Of a stretch of 64,000 nt of DNA, positions 45,534 to 56,025 are shown in pieces. Under the pieces are notes generated by a model, which did not search any database, was not told the origin of the DNA, and was given only the letters and a program-made list of their open reading frames with translations. The stretch lies in assembly GCF_010389155.1 (NCBI RefSeq), contig NC_057767.1, forward strand, positions 20,471,723-20,535,722, given 5' to 3'. Each line of letters opens with the position of its first letter. Within the stretch, counting starts at the first letter, position 1. Position numbers and translations under genes: made by a program. The DNA is from Erigeron canadensis (Eukaryota; Streptophyta; Magnoliopsida; Asterales; Asteraceae).

Positions 45534-47846
45534 ATGGCAACAATCAATACCACTCAAAACATACATCAATCGGCATTCAGGCTGATGTTGGAAAGGGAAA
45601 AGCTTTCTGGACCGAATTTCAATGATTGGTATCGTCAGTTCCGGATTGTTTTGAGAGCTGAGAGAACGTACCAAGTCCTTGAAGAGCCAAGACCCGTTGC
45701 TCCTGCTGCCAATGCTTCTACTGAAGCATTAGCGGAATATGCGGCTGCATATGATAGACATAATGAGGTCGCTTGTCTGATGGTGGGAAGCATGAATGCT
45801 GACCTACAAAAGCAATTTGAGCATTCATTTCCGTGTGATATGCTTACTAAACTCAAGTCTATGTTCGAGAAGCAAGCTGGCGTGGAGTTATACGATCTTA
45901 TCGATGTACTCCATGACTTGCGACATGAACAAGGAACACCGGTGAGCGCTCATATCCTTAAGATGAAAGGATACTTTGAGCAGTTGGAAAGGTTGAAATT
46001 TCCTTATGCAAAGCAAGTACAAATTGGTTTGATTCTCAAGTCCTTATCTAAGGATTTTGAAGAATTCGGACGCAATTATACTATGCATAGCATGGATAAA
46101 ACCGTTCCGGAACTTCTTGCAATGGTTGTTGAATTTGAAAAGAAGTTACCAAAGAAAACTGCTACTCCCAATTGTCTTATGATAAAAGGGGGTAAGGTCC
46201 AAAAAGGCAAACAACCGAAGGGAAAGGGCAAGGCTGACGGTAAAGGAAAGCAAGTTGCTGCTCCTAAACCTAAGAAGACCCCTCCGGCAAAGAAGGAACA
46301 TCCCACTAAGAACCTACCTTGTTACCATTGTAATGAAGTGGGTCATTGGAAGCGGAATTGTCCCAAGTATCTTGCTGAGTTGAAGAAGAAGCAGCCTGGT
46401 ACGTCCGGGACTTCAGGTATGTTCTTCACCATTGAATTATATTCATTTTCTAAGCGGAATTCATGGGTTTACGACACTGGGTGTGGTACTCATATCTGTA
46501 ATTCTTTACAGGAGCTTAGAAGAGGAAAGAAACTGAAGCCGGGATCTTTACAACTATTCGTGGGAAATGGCCTACCTGTAGCTGTGGAAGAGATCGGCGA
46601 TTATCATTTGGTTTTACCTAGTGGTTTAATAATTGTCTTGAACGATTGTCATTATGCACCTTCTATTACTAGAGGTGTTATTTCAGTTTCTTTGTTGAAA
46701 AACAACGGTTACGTTAATGTCTTTAATGATATTGGAATTTCAGTTTCTCGAAATAATGTTCATTATTTTGATGCTATTGCTTGTGATGGTATTTATGAAA
46801 TTGATATGCGTGGTTGTGATTCAAAGGATAATTCAATGTATCAAGTTAGCAAACGAGTCAAGTCGACCTTGGACTCGACTTATCTTTGGCATTGTCGGCT
46901 TGCTCAGGTTGGCAAGAAACGCATTGAAAGACTTCAAAGGGACGGTGTCTTGCAATCAAATGATGAATCATTTGAAAAATGCGTGTCTTGTGTTTCTGGC
47001 AAAATGACAAGGAAACCTTTTCCAAATAAACCGGAAAGGGCTAAAGATCTACTTGGACTAATACATTCGGATGTATGTGGCCCATTTAGACATGTGTCAA
47101 GGAAAGGTGCTAGCTATTTCGTCACTTTTACGGATGATTTCAGTCGTTATGGTTATGTTTACTTGGTTAAGTATAAACATGAAGTCTTTGAATCATTCAA
47201 GGAATTTAAAAGTGAAGTGGAGAATCAACTCGGTAAAACCATCAAGATCCTCCATTCGGATCGAGGTGGTGAATACTTGAGTCAAGAGTTTAAGGATTAT
47301 CTTAAAGCTTATGGAATAGTTCAACAGCTTACTCCTCCATATACTCCTCAACACAATGGTGTTTCGGAGAGGAGGAATCGAACCTTGTTGGAAATGGTTC
47401 GATCAATGATGATTCATACGACTCTTCCTTTTTCGTTTTGGGATTATGCCCTTGAGACTGCTGTTCGCATTCTCAATATGGTTCCAACTAAGAAAGTTGA
47501 CAAGACACCGCATGAATTGTGGCATGGGAGTGTTCCTCAATTCTCTTACTTAAAGGTCTGGGGATGTGAGACGCTCGTGAAACGAGATACGCCTGACAAG
47601 CTTGCACCTAGATCTGTCAAGTGCATCTTTGTAGGATACCCAAAGGAAACGATGGGTTACTACTTCTACTTTCCTACGGAAAACACTGTCAAGGTTCATC
47701 GATATGCTGAGTTCTTTGAAAAGAAACTCATATCTCAAGAAGATAGTGGGAGGATTGTTGAACTTGATGAGCATCAAGAAGATGTGTCAACTTCTAAAGA
47801 TACTAGCAATCTTCAACTTGGGGGGGGGGAATGTTCAAAGAGATGA
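45534..47846 (+). CDS. Copia Gag-PR-IN polyprotein (frameshifted end)
   Basis: 770 codons. Gag occupies about residues 1-260, with a basic Lys/Gly/Pro linker and a zinc knuckle CYHCNEVGHWKRNC (~263-276). Aspartic protease follows with VYDTGCGTH (~312). The pre-integrase zinc-binding region has HCRLAQVGKKR and CVSC. The DDE integrase core shows TDDFSRYGYVY, HSDRGGEY and, after PQHNGVSERRNR, the catalytic Glu. The domain order PR-IN before RT defines Ty1/copia. The frame runs into a stop (47844) right after a G10 tract at 47820-47829. With nine Gs it would continue into the RT frame. The start is the first ATG after the acceptor-like TTTGTAG. Confidence 0.92.
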   Translation: MATINTTQNIHQSAFRLMLEREKLSGPNFNDWYRQFRIVLRAERTYQVLEEPRPVAPAANASTEALAEYAAAYDRHNEVACLMVGSMNADLQKQFEHSFPCDMLTKLKSMFEKQAGVELYDLIDVLHDLRHEQGTPVSAHILKMKGYFEQLERLKFPYAKQVQIGLILKSLSKDFEEFGRNYTMHSMDKTVPELLAMVVEFEKKLPKKTATPNCLMIKGGKVQKGKQPKGKGKADGKGKQVAAPKPKKTPPAKKEHPTKNLPCYHCNEVGHWKRNCPKYLAELKKKQPGTSGTSGMFFTIELYSFSKRNSWVYDTGCGTHICNSLQELRRGKKLKPGSLQLFVGNGLPVAVEEIGDYHLVLPSGLIIVLNDCHYAPSITRGVISVSLLKNNGYVNVFNDIGISVSRNNVHYFDAIACDGIYEIDMRGCDSKDNSMYQVSKRVKSTLDSTYLWHCRLAQVGKKRIERLQRDGVLQSNDESFEKCVSCVSGKMTRKPFPNKPERAKDLLGLIHSDVCGPFRHVSRKGASYFVTFTDDFSRYGYVYLVKYKHEVFESFKEFKSEVENQLGKTIKILHSDRGGEYLSQEFKDYLKAYGIVQQLTPPYTPQHNGVSERRNRTLLEMVRSMMIHTTLPFSFWDYALETAVRILNMVPTKKVDKTPHELWHGSVPQFSYLKVWGCETLVKRDTPDKLAPRSVKCIFVGYPKETMGYYFYFPTENTVKVHRYAEFFEKKLISQEDSGRIVELDEHQEDVSTSKDTSNLQLGGGECSKR

Positions 47847-49548
47847 ATCTCAAGATGAACTTCAAGTTGAAGATGAAGCGATTCCACTTCGTAAGTCCTC
47901 AAGGACTATACGTGCTCGTGAAAGATTAAATCTTATGATTGATTCTGAACAACACGTGGTAGGAGATTTGAATGAACCTCCTAATTTCAATGCTGCATTA
48001 TCAGATCCGGAATCTAAAAAATGGCTTGAAGCTGCGAATGTGGAAATGAAATGCATGAAAGACAATCAAGTCTGGAGCTTGGTTGATCTTCCACCAAATG
48101 GTAGAACCGTTGGGTGTAAATGGATCTTCAAGAAGAAGACCGACATGGATGGAAATATACACACCTATAAAGCTCGTCTTGTGGTGAAAGGTTCTACTCA
48201 ACTCTTTGGAGTTGATTATGAGGAAACCTTTTCTCCGGTTGCGGACATTAGAGCTATTAGGATCATCTTAGCCATAACGGCGTACTATGACTTTGAGATA
48301 TGGCAAATGGATGTCAAAACTGCTTTCTTGAATGGTTTTCTAGACGAGGAAGTCTATATGGACCAACCTGAAGGTTTTGTCGATCCAAAACATCCCAACA
48401 AAGTATGCAAGCTTCAAAGGTCCATTTATGGACTAAAGCAAGCATCAAGGAGTTGGAATAAAAGGTTTGATGAAGAGATCAAAAAGTTTGATTTTGTTCA
48501 GAATCCTGATGAGCCATGTGTATATCGCAGAGCTAGTGGGAGTAATGTTACTTTCCTTGTCTTGTATGTCGATGACATATTAATAATAGGAAATCACATT
48601 CCAATGTTGAAAGACGTTAAATCTTATCTTGGAAAGTGTTTTGCTATGAAAGACTTGGGTGAAGCAGCATTCATACTTGGAATCAAAATCTATAGAGATA
48701 GAAGTAAATGGTTGATCGGATTAAGTCAAAGTGCGTATATAGATAAGATCTTGAAGCGATTCAAGATGGAAAATTCTAAGCGCGGGAACTTGCCTATGCA
48801 AGAAGGACTTAATTTATCCAACAAGAATGGTGCTTCTACACCTGAAGAGGTAGAGCGTATGAAGAGAGTTCCTTATGCTTCGGCGGTGGGTTCTATCATG
48901 TATGCGGTTAGATGCACTAGACCTGACATTGCATTCGCGCAAAATATTGTAAGCCGATATCAACAAAATCCCGGAGAGGATTATTGGACTGCTGTGAAAA
49001 ACATTCTAAAGTACATGCGTGCTACTAAAGAATTGTTTTTGGTGTATGGAGGAAATCCGGATCAAGAGCTTAAAGTCACTGAATACTGTGATGCTGGATT
49101 TCAGACTGATAAGGATGATACCAAGTCTCAGTCAGGGTATGTCCTCATTTTAAATGGAGGAGCAGTAGATTTGAAGAGCAAAAAGCCATCTACCGTTGCT
49201 ATGTCTACTACAGAGTCTGAGTATATAGCTGCTTCGGATGCAGCATTGGAAGCTGTCCGGATCAGAAAGTTTATTCCTGGGCTTGATGTGATGCCATCAA
49301 ATAATACACCTATGGATCTGTACTGTGATAATTCTGGAGCAATTGTCATTGCCAATGAAACTGGGGTTCAAAAGGGTGCCAGACATTACCAAAGAAGATA
49401 TCACTATGTTCGAGAGCAAATCGAATCACGTGAAATCAATTTACTCAAAGTTCATACAGATAATAACTTGGCGAATCCTTTTACAAAGTCATTGTCAAAG
49501 GGAAAGCTTAACAAGCATGCAAAAGGCTTAGGTCTTAGATATTGCTAA
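47704..49548 (+). CDS. Copia RT-RNase H (second frame)
   Basis: Open from 47704, but only the part after the G tract (47820) is the genuine continuation. The pre-47820 part is the wrong frame of the upstream gene. After a hydrophilic linker (RKSSRTIRARERLNLMI) comes the copia RT: WIFKKKTDMDG, ARLVVKGSTQ, QMDVKTAFLNGFLDEEVYM, the catalytic LYVDDILIIGN at ~48563-48595 and IYGLKQASRSWN. RNase H follows, with DAGFQTDKDDTKSQSGYV and STTESEYIAASDA near the C-terminus. It has no internal stops and ends in TAA at 49546-49548. Apart from the one-base slip the enzyme looks complete. Confidence 0.92.
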   Translation: MLSSLKRNSYLKKIVGGLLNLMSIKKMCQLLKILAIFNLGGGNVQRDESQDELQVEDEAIPLRKSSRTIRARERLNLMIDSEQHVVGDLNEPPNFNAALSDPESKKWLEAANVEMKCMKDNQVWSLVDLPPNGRTVGCKWIFKKKTDMDGNIHTYKARLVVKGSTQLFGVDYEETFSPVADIRAIRIILAITAYYDFEIWQMDVKTAFLNGFLDEEVYMDQPEGFVDPKHPNKVCKLQRSIYGLKQASRSWNKRFDEEIKKFDFVQNPDEPCVYRRASGSNVTFLVLYVDDILIIGNHIPMLKDVKSYLGKCFAMKDLGEAAFILGIKIYRDRSKWLIGLSQSAYIDKILKRFKMENSKRGNLPMQEGLNLSNKNGASTPEEVERMKRVPYASAVGSIMYAVRCTRPDIAFAQNIVSRYQQNPGEDYWTAVKNILKYMRATKELFLVYGGNPDQELKVTEYCDAGFQTDKDDTKSQSGYVLILNGGAVDLKSKKPSTVAMSTTESEYIAASDAALEAVRIRKFIPGLDVMPSNNTPMDLYCDNSGAIVIANETGVQKGARHYQRRYHYVREQIESREINLLKVHTDNNLANPFTKSLSKGKLNKHAKGLGLRYC

Positions 49549-50417
49549 GTTATTTCATGTAAATCTGTGATTAGTATTTGGATAATGGGATGATAAACAA
49601 TTGTTATTTTCAATAAATGAATTTTTATACGCGGTATAAGTGGTTTCATTTTTATAATAATTGTGTCATATATTTGCATGTTTAAATCCGTGAATATTAG
49701 TTGGATATTCTAAATGTCTATTGTCGATTAATTATATGGGAATATGATTAAAGTAAGACAATTGTGAGATATTGGTGAAAATATTTAAGGGAATATTTTG
49801 AAGATGGTGGATCGTACCAAACTCACATGATATTCAAAGGGTGAATATTAGACTTACCCTACAGAACGAATTATCATTTTATGGATCGGCGTCATTAAAT
49901 GAAATTCGTGAAATGGTTACTTTATGTATCCTTTGACTTGAGATACAAGTGAGTTATGCATGTGTGGATTGCATTTCTTGATATAGTTCCTAATTGTCCT
50001 GAACAAGGCAGTAATAAAGGGCTATTTTCAGAAATGTTAAGAAACTACATGGCCAGACATTTGTAGTCAATACAGGATTTGTTCCTTCAATTTGAAACTG
50101 AAGTATGATACCATTTGGGTCCCTCATTAATTAATTAAGATGTTTGTATGGCCATACCCAAATGAACTCAAGAGGAGTCTCGACTAATTTGGTAATCTTG
50201 ATTAATTATAGAAATGAGAAACATAATCGTTAAATTATGAAATGACATTGATCAATATTCATAATTAACAAGGGTATCTGAACAAAGGGATATTAAAGAC
50301 TAAATCATTTCAACTTGGCAATTTAAGAATCTATTCTTAAATATTTCGGGAGCATTGGAGTGTTGCTAGACGCCAACCAATGTTATTGCGTTTATAATAA
50401 CATGCTCAAGTGGGAGC
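49549..50417 (+). other. Copia 3' untranslated region and PPT
   Basis: No ORF. Ends with CATGCTCAAGTGGGAGC, whose purine tract directly precedes the 3' LTR and would prime plus-strand synthesis. Confidence 0.75.
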
Positions 50418-51137
50418 TGTTGGCATATGATCATATTATTATAAGTCGCATGTCCGGGAATAATTTAAGCCTACGGGGTCACACGAAATGACACGGTAAC
50501 TCGATAATAACAATTGATATATTAAAGTAATATATTAATTAGTTTGATCACGAAATAATTAATTAAACATAGTTAAAGGATTAATTATATTTAATTAATT
50601 AAAAAGGAGGATTAAAATGTAAAAATTGGAAAGTGGACTTGGACCTAAGTCCATTAGGGGAGGCCGACCACATTAAGGCTTTCCATAGCCTTGATGTTTG
50701 CTTAGTCTCCAAGAAAAGTTAACCTAATATTGTCCTATAAATAGCGGGTTAAGCTTAAGGTTTTTTCACACACAATTACAAAGTAATTCTCTCCTCCTTC
50801 TCTCCTCTTCTTCTTGTTTTGGCCGAACTCCCTATCTCAAAGGGGTTTTCGGTTTCGACTTTTAAGTTTTGGGTTTTAAACAAAGGGTTGTTTAGGTTCG
50901 TGATCGGGGTACTAGCATACATTATTCGGGGTGTCTAGTGTGCGATCGTGGAGGGGTTTTGCTTTAAACCCTAAGCATTAATAATAATCTTATTATTATT
51001 ATTTCAATTGGATCTTTGCATATAAGGTATATGTCTCAATTCTCTCTTTGTTAATTAATGTGATTACATATATGTTTCGATTTCTTCCGTTGCGCTTATT
51101 CGTGATCTTGTATGTTTTATGTGTTCATATTCTACCA
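50418..51137 (+). repeat. Copia 3' LTR
   Basis: TGTTGGCATATGATC... to TTCATATTCTACCA. TATAAATA is at 50736-50743. Collinear with the 5' LTR over its full length. The 109-codon ORF at 51048-51377 runs out of the LTR into flanking DNA and is unsupported. Confidence 0.92.
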
Positions 51138-52189
51138 AGTACAATATACAGCAACACAACTTATGTGGTAGTAGAAAGTGTAGAAAGGCTATTTGTAAGT
51201 CTCTTCTTTTTATATGTAGTATTTGGAGTTTTGGACCAATTTTTAATATCCATTACGTTGTATAAAATGATCCTCAATTATCATTGTCAGATAAAAAAGA
51301 AAATATTATTGATAACTGATACAATACCACTTTTCGTTTTTGTTTGCTTTGAACAAATAAATAAGTCAAGGATATAAGAATATTATCAAATCCATTATGT
51401 ATGTTTTTTATTATGTATGTTTTTGTATTGAAAAGTGGAAGCAGTTAGAGTGAATGGATACAGATCCTCTCAAGTTGAAATTAATTTTAAAGATTAAGTT
51501 AGACAATACATATAACACAACATTTTTCTATTATGCATCATTGTCATGCCACATACTTACAACTAACATAATCATATGTAAATGTGTCTATTACATATAA
51601 TCAATTATAATTCCACACGCTTTAAACCGTCGTAGTTTATAAAACAGTATAAATATATCTCCCAATAAACTAAAACATGGTTCAGATGTTTTTGAAACGA
51701 CACGTAGCATAATCATTAATCGATATGTGTCTTTTTAATTTATTTATTTTATTAAATTAGTTTTTCTAATTATATATAGATTCAATTTTCTTATTAGACT
51801 TATAACTAAATTCTAACTCTTAGCTTATTAATACAAAAGACATTATAACCTTACTTGATTGATCATTTTCTCATTAATAAATTGTCTAGTTATTCAACTC
51901 CTCTTACTTATATTATTTATAATAAGTTATTAACTTTAAAAATTTGAGCTTACAATCCAAAATCAAAAGGCTATTTTTCGTCAACCACAATGCTTACAAG
52001 TTCTGATTTTGATGTAATTCTAAAAATTTAAGTTCAATCAAAAATTATAACTAAACATATATTTTATTTATTATTACTGTTTATTATAATTTTAGCTCCA
52101 ATCATCGGTTTACTTTAACCACAATTTATTTCATAGTTATACATCATGTATGAAATATATTTAAATTTCTTTATGATATAATCTATACG
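51138..52189. other. AT-rich intergenic, nothing recognised
   Basis: No ORF with support and no terminal repeats. TTATGTATGTTTTT is duplicated near 51405. Confidence 0.5.
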
Positions 52190-52406
52190 AGCATACTACC
52201 CGCATGTTGCGGCGGAATTTTGTTTTAAGAGTGACAATTTATTATAAGGGTAGATACGGTAATTCAGTGTTGTAGTGTACGGAGGACCATTTTGAGAACC
52301 ATATATATCTGGTGAAAGGGGTTTTTTAGAAGAAAAAAAAAATATGCTTAATTTTTTAAGACATATCATAAATAAAACTTCAAAATACTTTATAAGGGAA
52401 TATAGA
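52190..52406 (-). mobile_element. Probable Helitron, minus orientation
   Basis: The plus-strand start GAGCATACTACCCGCATGTTGCGGCGG is the complement of a Helitron 3' hairpin region. The other end, CTTTATAAGGGAATATAGA followed by T (52405-52406), is the complement of TCTATATTCCCTTATAAAG. The CTRR end is degenerate. Confidence 0.45.
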
Positions 52407-53076
52407 TAGGTATTTAAAAAATATATAGATAGAAGATTATTTATAAGCCCAAAAGCATAAAAGGCCTACATAGGGCGGCGTATTTTAACTATATTTAGCT
52501 GGACAAACCAGAAAAACCAACTCATAATCAATTTCGTCCACTTGTGCACCGCTTTTTATCCTTTCCTTTTTTAGCAACTCCCTCTGCCTATCACCGTCTC
52601 AAAGACAATACTTTTCGTTAAATATGTAATATATATGATTGTATTAAATAACTTGTGAAAACGACATAGGATAAAAACTGCTAATATGATAGTCAATTTG
52701 GGTGGAATGGTGGATGTATATACTTTTGGTACAAGTTAATTATCGTTAAATAAGTATTAAGTTAAAAAAAGTGATAAGTTCTTAACAATCGAAAATGAAT
52801 CAGACTGATGCATGAGAATTTACAAAACATAAATACATTAAATTGATAGCATGAAAATTAATCGATCACATATGTAAACAAGTATATAAAACGTTAAAAC
52901 CGATGTATCAGATATAAAACCAATTAATCGTGATAGATTCCATTATTTATTAGTATCAAACACAATGGACAGTAATTATCAATTAAAAGAGGACTGTTTT
53001 CTTTACGTTAGTTTAATTGATATATTTGATTAATTAAAATATCATTATTTGATGATTTGTTGCTAAGTATATAACA
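52407..53076. other. Intergenic, nothing recognised
   Basis: AT-rich sequence; the right part may be the 5' region of the LINE ORF1 remnant. Confidence 0.45.
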
Positions 53077-54201
53077 ATGTTCTTATTTATACAAAACAAA
53101 CTTTATTTAAGTATTGTTGTTTTCTTTTCTCTTTCCATAATCCATAAACAATTTGGTTTAATTGACGTGATTCTGAATAATCAGGGATATTTCTATTTTA
53201 AATTTAGCAAGAACAAGAGTATGCAACATGTACTTGCTAAGCGCCCTTGGCTATTTAATGATATACCTATTTTGTTGAAACAATGGGAATTTGGCATAGA
53301 GCATGATAATATTAGGCCGACTACAATTCCATTATGGGTAAACATTTACGACCTGCTTCCGAGTATATGGGACTATGAAATTTTAAGCTATATTGTTAGT
53401 GTTATTGGGGTACCTATTGCTATAGATAGGTACACTGAGGAGATGTGTGAGAAAAAATCTGGCAAGGGTGTTTTTGTGTAAGTTTTGGTCAAGGTTAATG
53501 CAGATCATGATATTCTAGCTTTTGTTGAGGCATTAATCTTGGGTAAAATGAAAAAATTCAGGTTGCAATATCGTTGGAAACCAGATAGATGTTCGCATTG
53601 TGCCATTTTTGGGCACAATTTTAGTGATAGGCCTAGATCAGCTGAAGAGATGGAAACTGTTGCCCCAATTAATGAGGTAGAAACTTCAAGTTCTAAAGAG
53701 AATGTTGAACAGGAGGACGCGGGCTTCCAGCAGCCAAAAAGAAGGAAGAGGAAGGCCAAGAAGAAAGCACGGGCGATTCAAATTCCCAAGCCCAAGGTTC
53801 AATATATTCCCTATAAACCAAAGAAGCAAGAGGATCCTAGAGGCAAAGATAAAATAACAACTTCAAACTCTGCAACTTCATCTTCTTTACCCAAGATGCC
53901 ATCATCACCCTTATATACACAATTAGGTATTCATACTCACGTGCATCGGGATAATCCTAATCATTCACTTTCGGTTGAGGCAGACGCATGTGTTTCCAAC
54001 GATCCGGATATTGAAGTTGGTCCAGAATCCCAAGCATATCTTACAAGTTCTTTTATTCTAGAGACTCAAATTGCTCCAGGCGTCCCGGTTGTAACGCACT
54101 CACGAGAACAACATCCAGGACTCAAGGAAGAAGTGGAAGCAACCAAGAATGTCGGCACACTTTTTTGTATGAATCTTCAGGGCTTTGAGTCGCATATATA
54201 A
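53077..54201 (+). pseudogene. LINE ORF1 (DUF4283/zinc-knuckle) remnant
   Basis: One frame of 375 codons interrupted by a single TAA at 53479-53481. The first part has the DUF4283 pattern of plant LINE ORF1 proteins: GYFYFKFSKNKSMQHVLAKRPWLFN, then PLWVNIYDLLP and IGVPIAIDRYTEEMC. After the stop, VLVKVNADHDI and YRWKPDRCSHCAIFGHNFSDRP correspond to the zinc-knuckle module, but the expected final Cys is lost (..FSDRP), so metal binding would fail. A basic KRRKRKAKKKAR tract and a Ser/Pro-rich tail follow. The frame may be 5'-truncated. No ORF2 lies downstream; an LTR fragment begins at 54477. The protein normally binds LINE RNA. Confidence 0.82.
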
Positions 54202-54476
54202 GAACTTATTCTCTTTGGCAGGTGAAGCAGATTAATATAAACTCAACTATTTAGGATTACCTTAGTGATGTTTATTGTGTCTAATAAGAAGTGCTATATT
54301 AGGAGATCAATTATCATGTCATGGATGGTTATTTCTTATAAGAATTGCTATATGTTGTACTTGGATAGTTCTAGCAATTTACTAGTTAGTAATAAAAATA
54401 TTTGTTGGTCGTTCAAAAAAAATATATCACCTCTCTTTTGGATAGATGGTCAGTATAACGTTTTGAATGAGATTAC

Positions 54477-54905
54477 TGTTAGAATATGAGCACATAAACA
54501 TATAACAATTCACGAGTATGCAGGGGATAAGAACGTATATGCAATCAAATTAATTAACAAAGGGAATTGAATATATGTATCTTTTAGCGTAAGCTTCCAA
54601 TAAGAAATTAATAATATATATTATTATTATTAATTAGGGTTTAAAGCAAAAGCCCTCTACGATCACACACTTGACACCCCTATGATGTATGCTAGTACCC
54701 GATCACGAACTCACAAACCCGTTGTGTAATACCCCTAATAGTCGAACCCTTATACCCGAAAACCCTTTGTTGTTCCTACGGCCGATCGAAAGAAAGATGG
54801 AGAGAAAAAGTGTTTTTGGTTAGGGTTTTACCTCATAGAACTTATGAAAAAACCCTTAACCTTAACCCTCTATTGATAGGCTTCAACTAAAAGGGTTTTA
54901 GTTGT
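54477..54905 (-). mobile_element. Minus-strand copia LTR fragment
   Basis: Plus-strand start TGTTAGAATATGAGC is the complement of the copia LTR end (..TTCATATTCTAACA). It continues in reverse through GGGTTTAAAGCAAAAGC, ACGATCACACACTTGACACCCC and GTACCCGATCACGAAC, all found in the 43158 LTR. It breaks off at ~54905 before reaching the LTR's 5' end, where SIRE-like pol sequence begins. Confidence 0.75.
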
Positions 54906-56025
54906 TAAAAGATTTAATAAGACACCTTATGAACTTTTAAACAATCGGAAGCCGAATTTAACCGGGTTGGAACCTTTTGGAGTTCCGTGCACGTTTTTAA
55001 AAGTTTGTGACCAACCTAAATTTACTGAAAAAGCAGAGGAGGGAATTTTTCTTGGTTACATTCCGGGATCTCCAAATAGGAGGGTGTACAATATTAAGGC
55101 TGAAATAGTTGACGTTGGTTATAATGTCATGATTTCTAGCTATAATTCTCCTGTACATCAAGGGTCTACTATCTTGTTTAATTATGATGATGTGTTTACT
55201 TCCTTTAATGGCCCTATTTCTTTTGGTCCAGGTAGCTTAGAGGAAGAAGATGTGGTATTGCTACGAAATCAAAGCAAGAACAGTAGTTCAGTTGCATCAG
55301 AAACTTTGACTGACACATCCAAAAGGGATGATACGGAGCCAAGAAAGGGACAGGAAGTAAACAAGCCTTTGCTTATGTCAGATTCTTCAGCAGATGGTTC
55401 ATCAAAGGATACTGAAGTTCTAAGTACACAAGAGGTTGAACTTGTTACTCCTTTACCTCAAGGATTTCCCATCGTGGGAGAGATAGGTTCAAACCTGGGT
55501 GCTGATCTTCAAGTTGATAGGGCTGCACATCATAGAATCAACAAGTATCATCCAGTTGAAGATATTATTGGTGAACCAAGTGCAAAAGTAAAGACAAAAG
55601 ATCAACTCAATAAGCTATCTGGTTTATTCACAGAGATGAAAGAAATCGACATAGTTGATGAATGCAACTTCAGCTGCTTTGTATCTCAAGAAGAACCTAG
55701 TAATATCCAAATGGAATTAAAAGATCCATCATGGGTAGAAGCTATGCAGCAAGAACTCCTTCAGTTTGACAAGTGACAAGTTTGGGAGCTGGTTGATTTA
55801 CTAGTAGGAGAGTATCCTTTCGGCACCAGATGGGTTTTTAGGTGCAAAAAGGATGAAAAAGGTGTTGTTACACGAAACAAAGACTGGTTAGTCATTTAAG
55901 GTTTTGCTCAACAGGAAGGGTTGTACTACAATGAGGTGTTTGCACCGGCTGTGAGGCTAGGAGCTATTCGTCTATTTCTAGCTTTTGCTGCCTTCAAGGA
56001 CTTTATGGTATATCAATTGGATGTC
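54906..56025 (+). pseudogene. SIRE-like copia pol fragment (IN end to RT)
   Basis: Continuous frame from RFNKTPYELLNNRKPN at ~54909: integrase C-terminal part (EPFGVPCTFLKVCDQPKFTEKAEEGIFLGY), a linker (VFTSFNGPISFGPG..) and the RT start (DPSWVEAMQQELLQFDK). A stop at 55774 and another at ~55897 follow, with the frame continuing (GTRWVFRCKKDEKG; YYNEVFAPAVRLGAIRLFLAFAAF) to YQLDV, where it is cut at 56025 by the LTR of the next element. The left end is truncated by the minus LTR fragment. Confidence 0.85.

Larger units (their letters stand above)
43158..51137 (+). mobile_element. Nearly intact Ty1/copia element
   Basis: An 8.0-kb element with two LTRs (43158-43872, 50418-51137), a Met-tRNA-like PBS (TGGTATCACGAGCC, 43874), a 1.66-kb leader, one gag-pol reading frame (45534-49548) broken only at a G10 tract, a 0.87-kb 3' region and a PPT (AAGTGGGAGC). 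By eye the LTRs differ at roughly 25-30 positions (about 4%), so the insertion is not brand-new. The flanks ATACT (left) and AGTAC (right) are not a perfect target duplication. A minus-strand LTR fragment of the same family is at 54477-54905. Confidence 0.92.

Noticed and set aside
43153..51142. Target duplication for the copia element
   Set aside because: ATACT on the left and AGTAC on the right match at only some positions, so I do not claim one.
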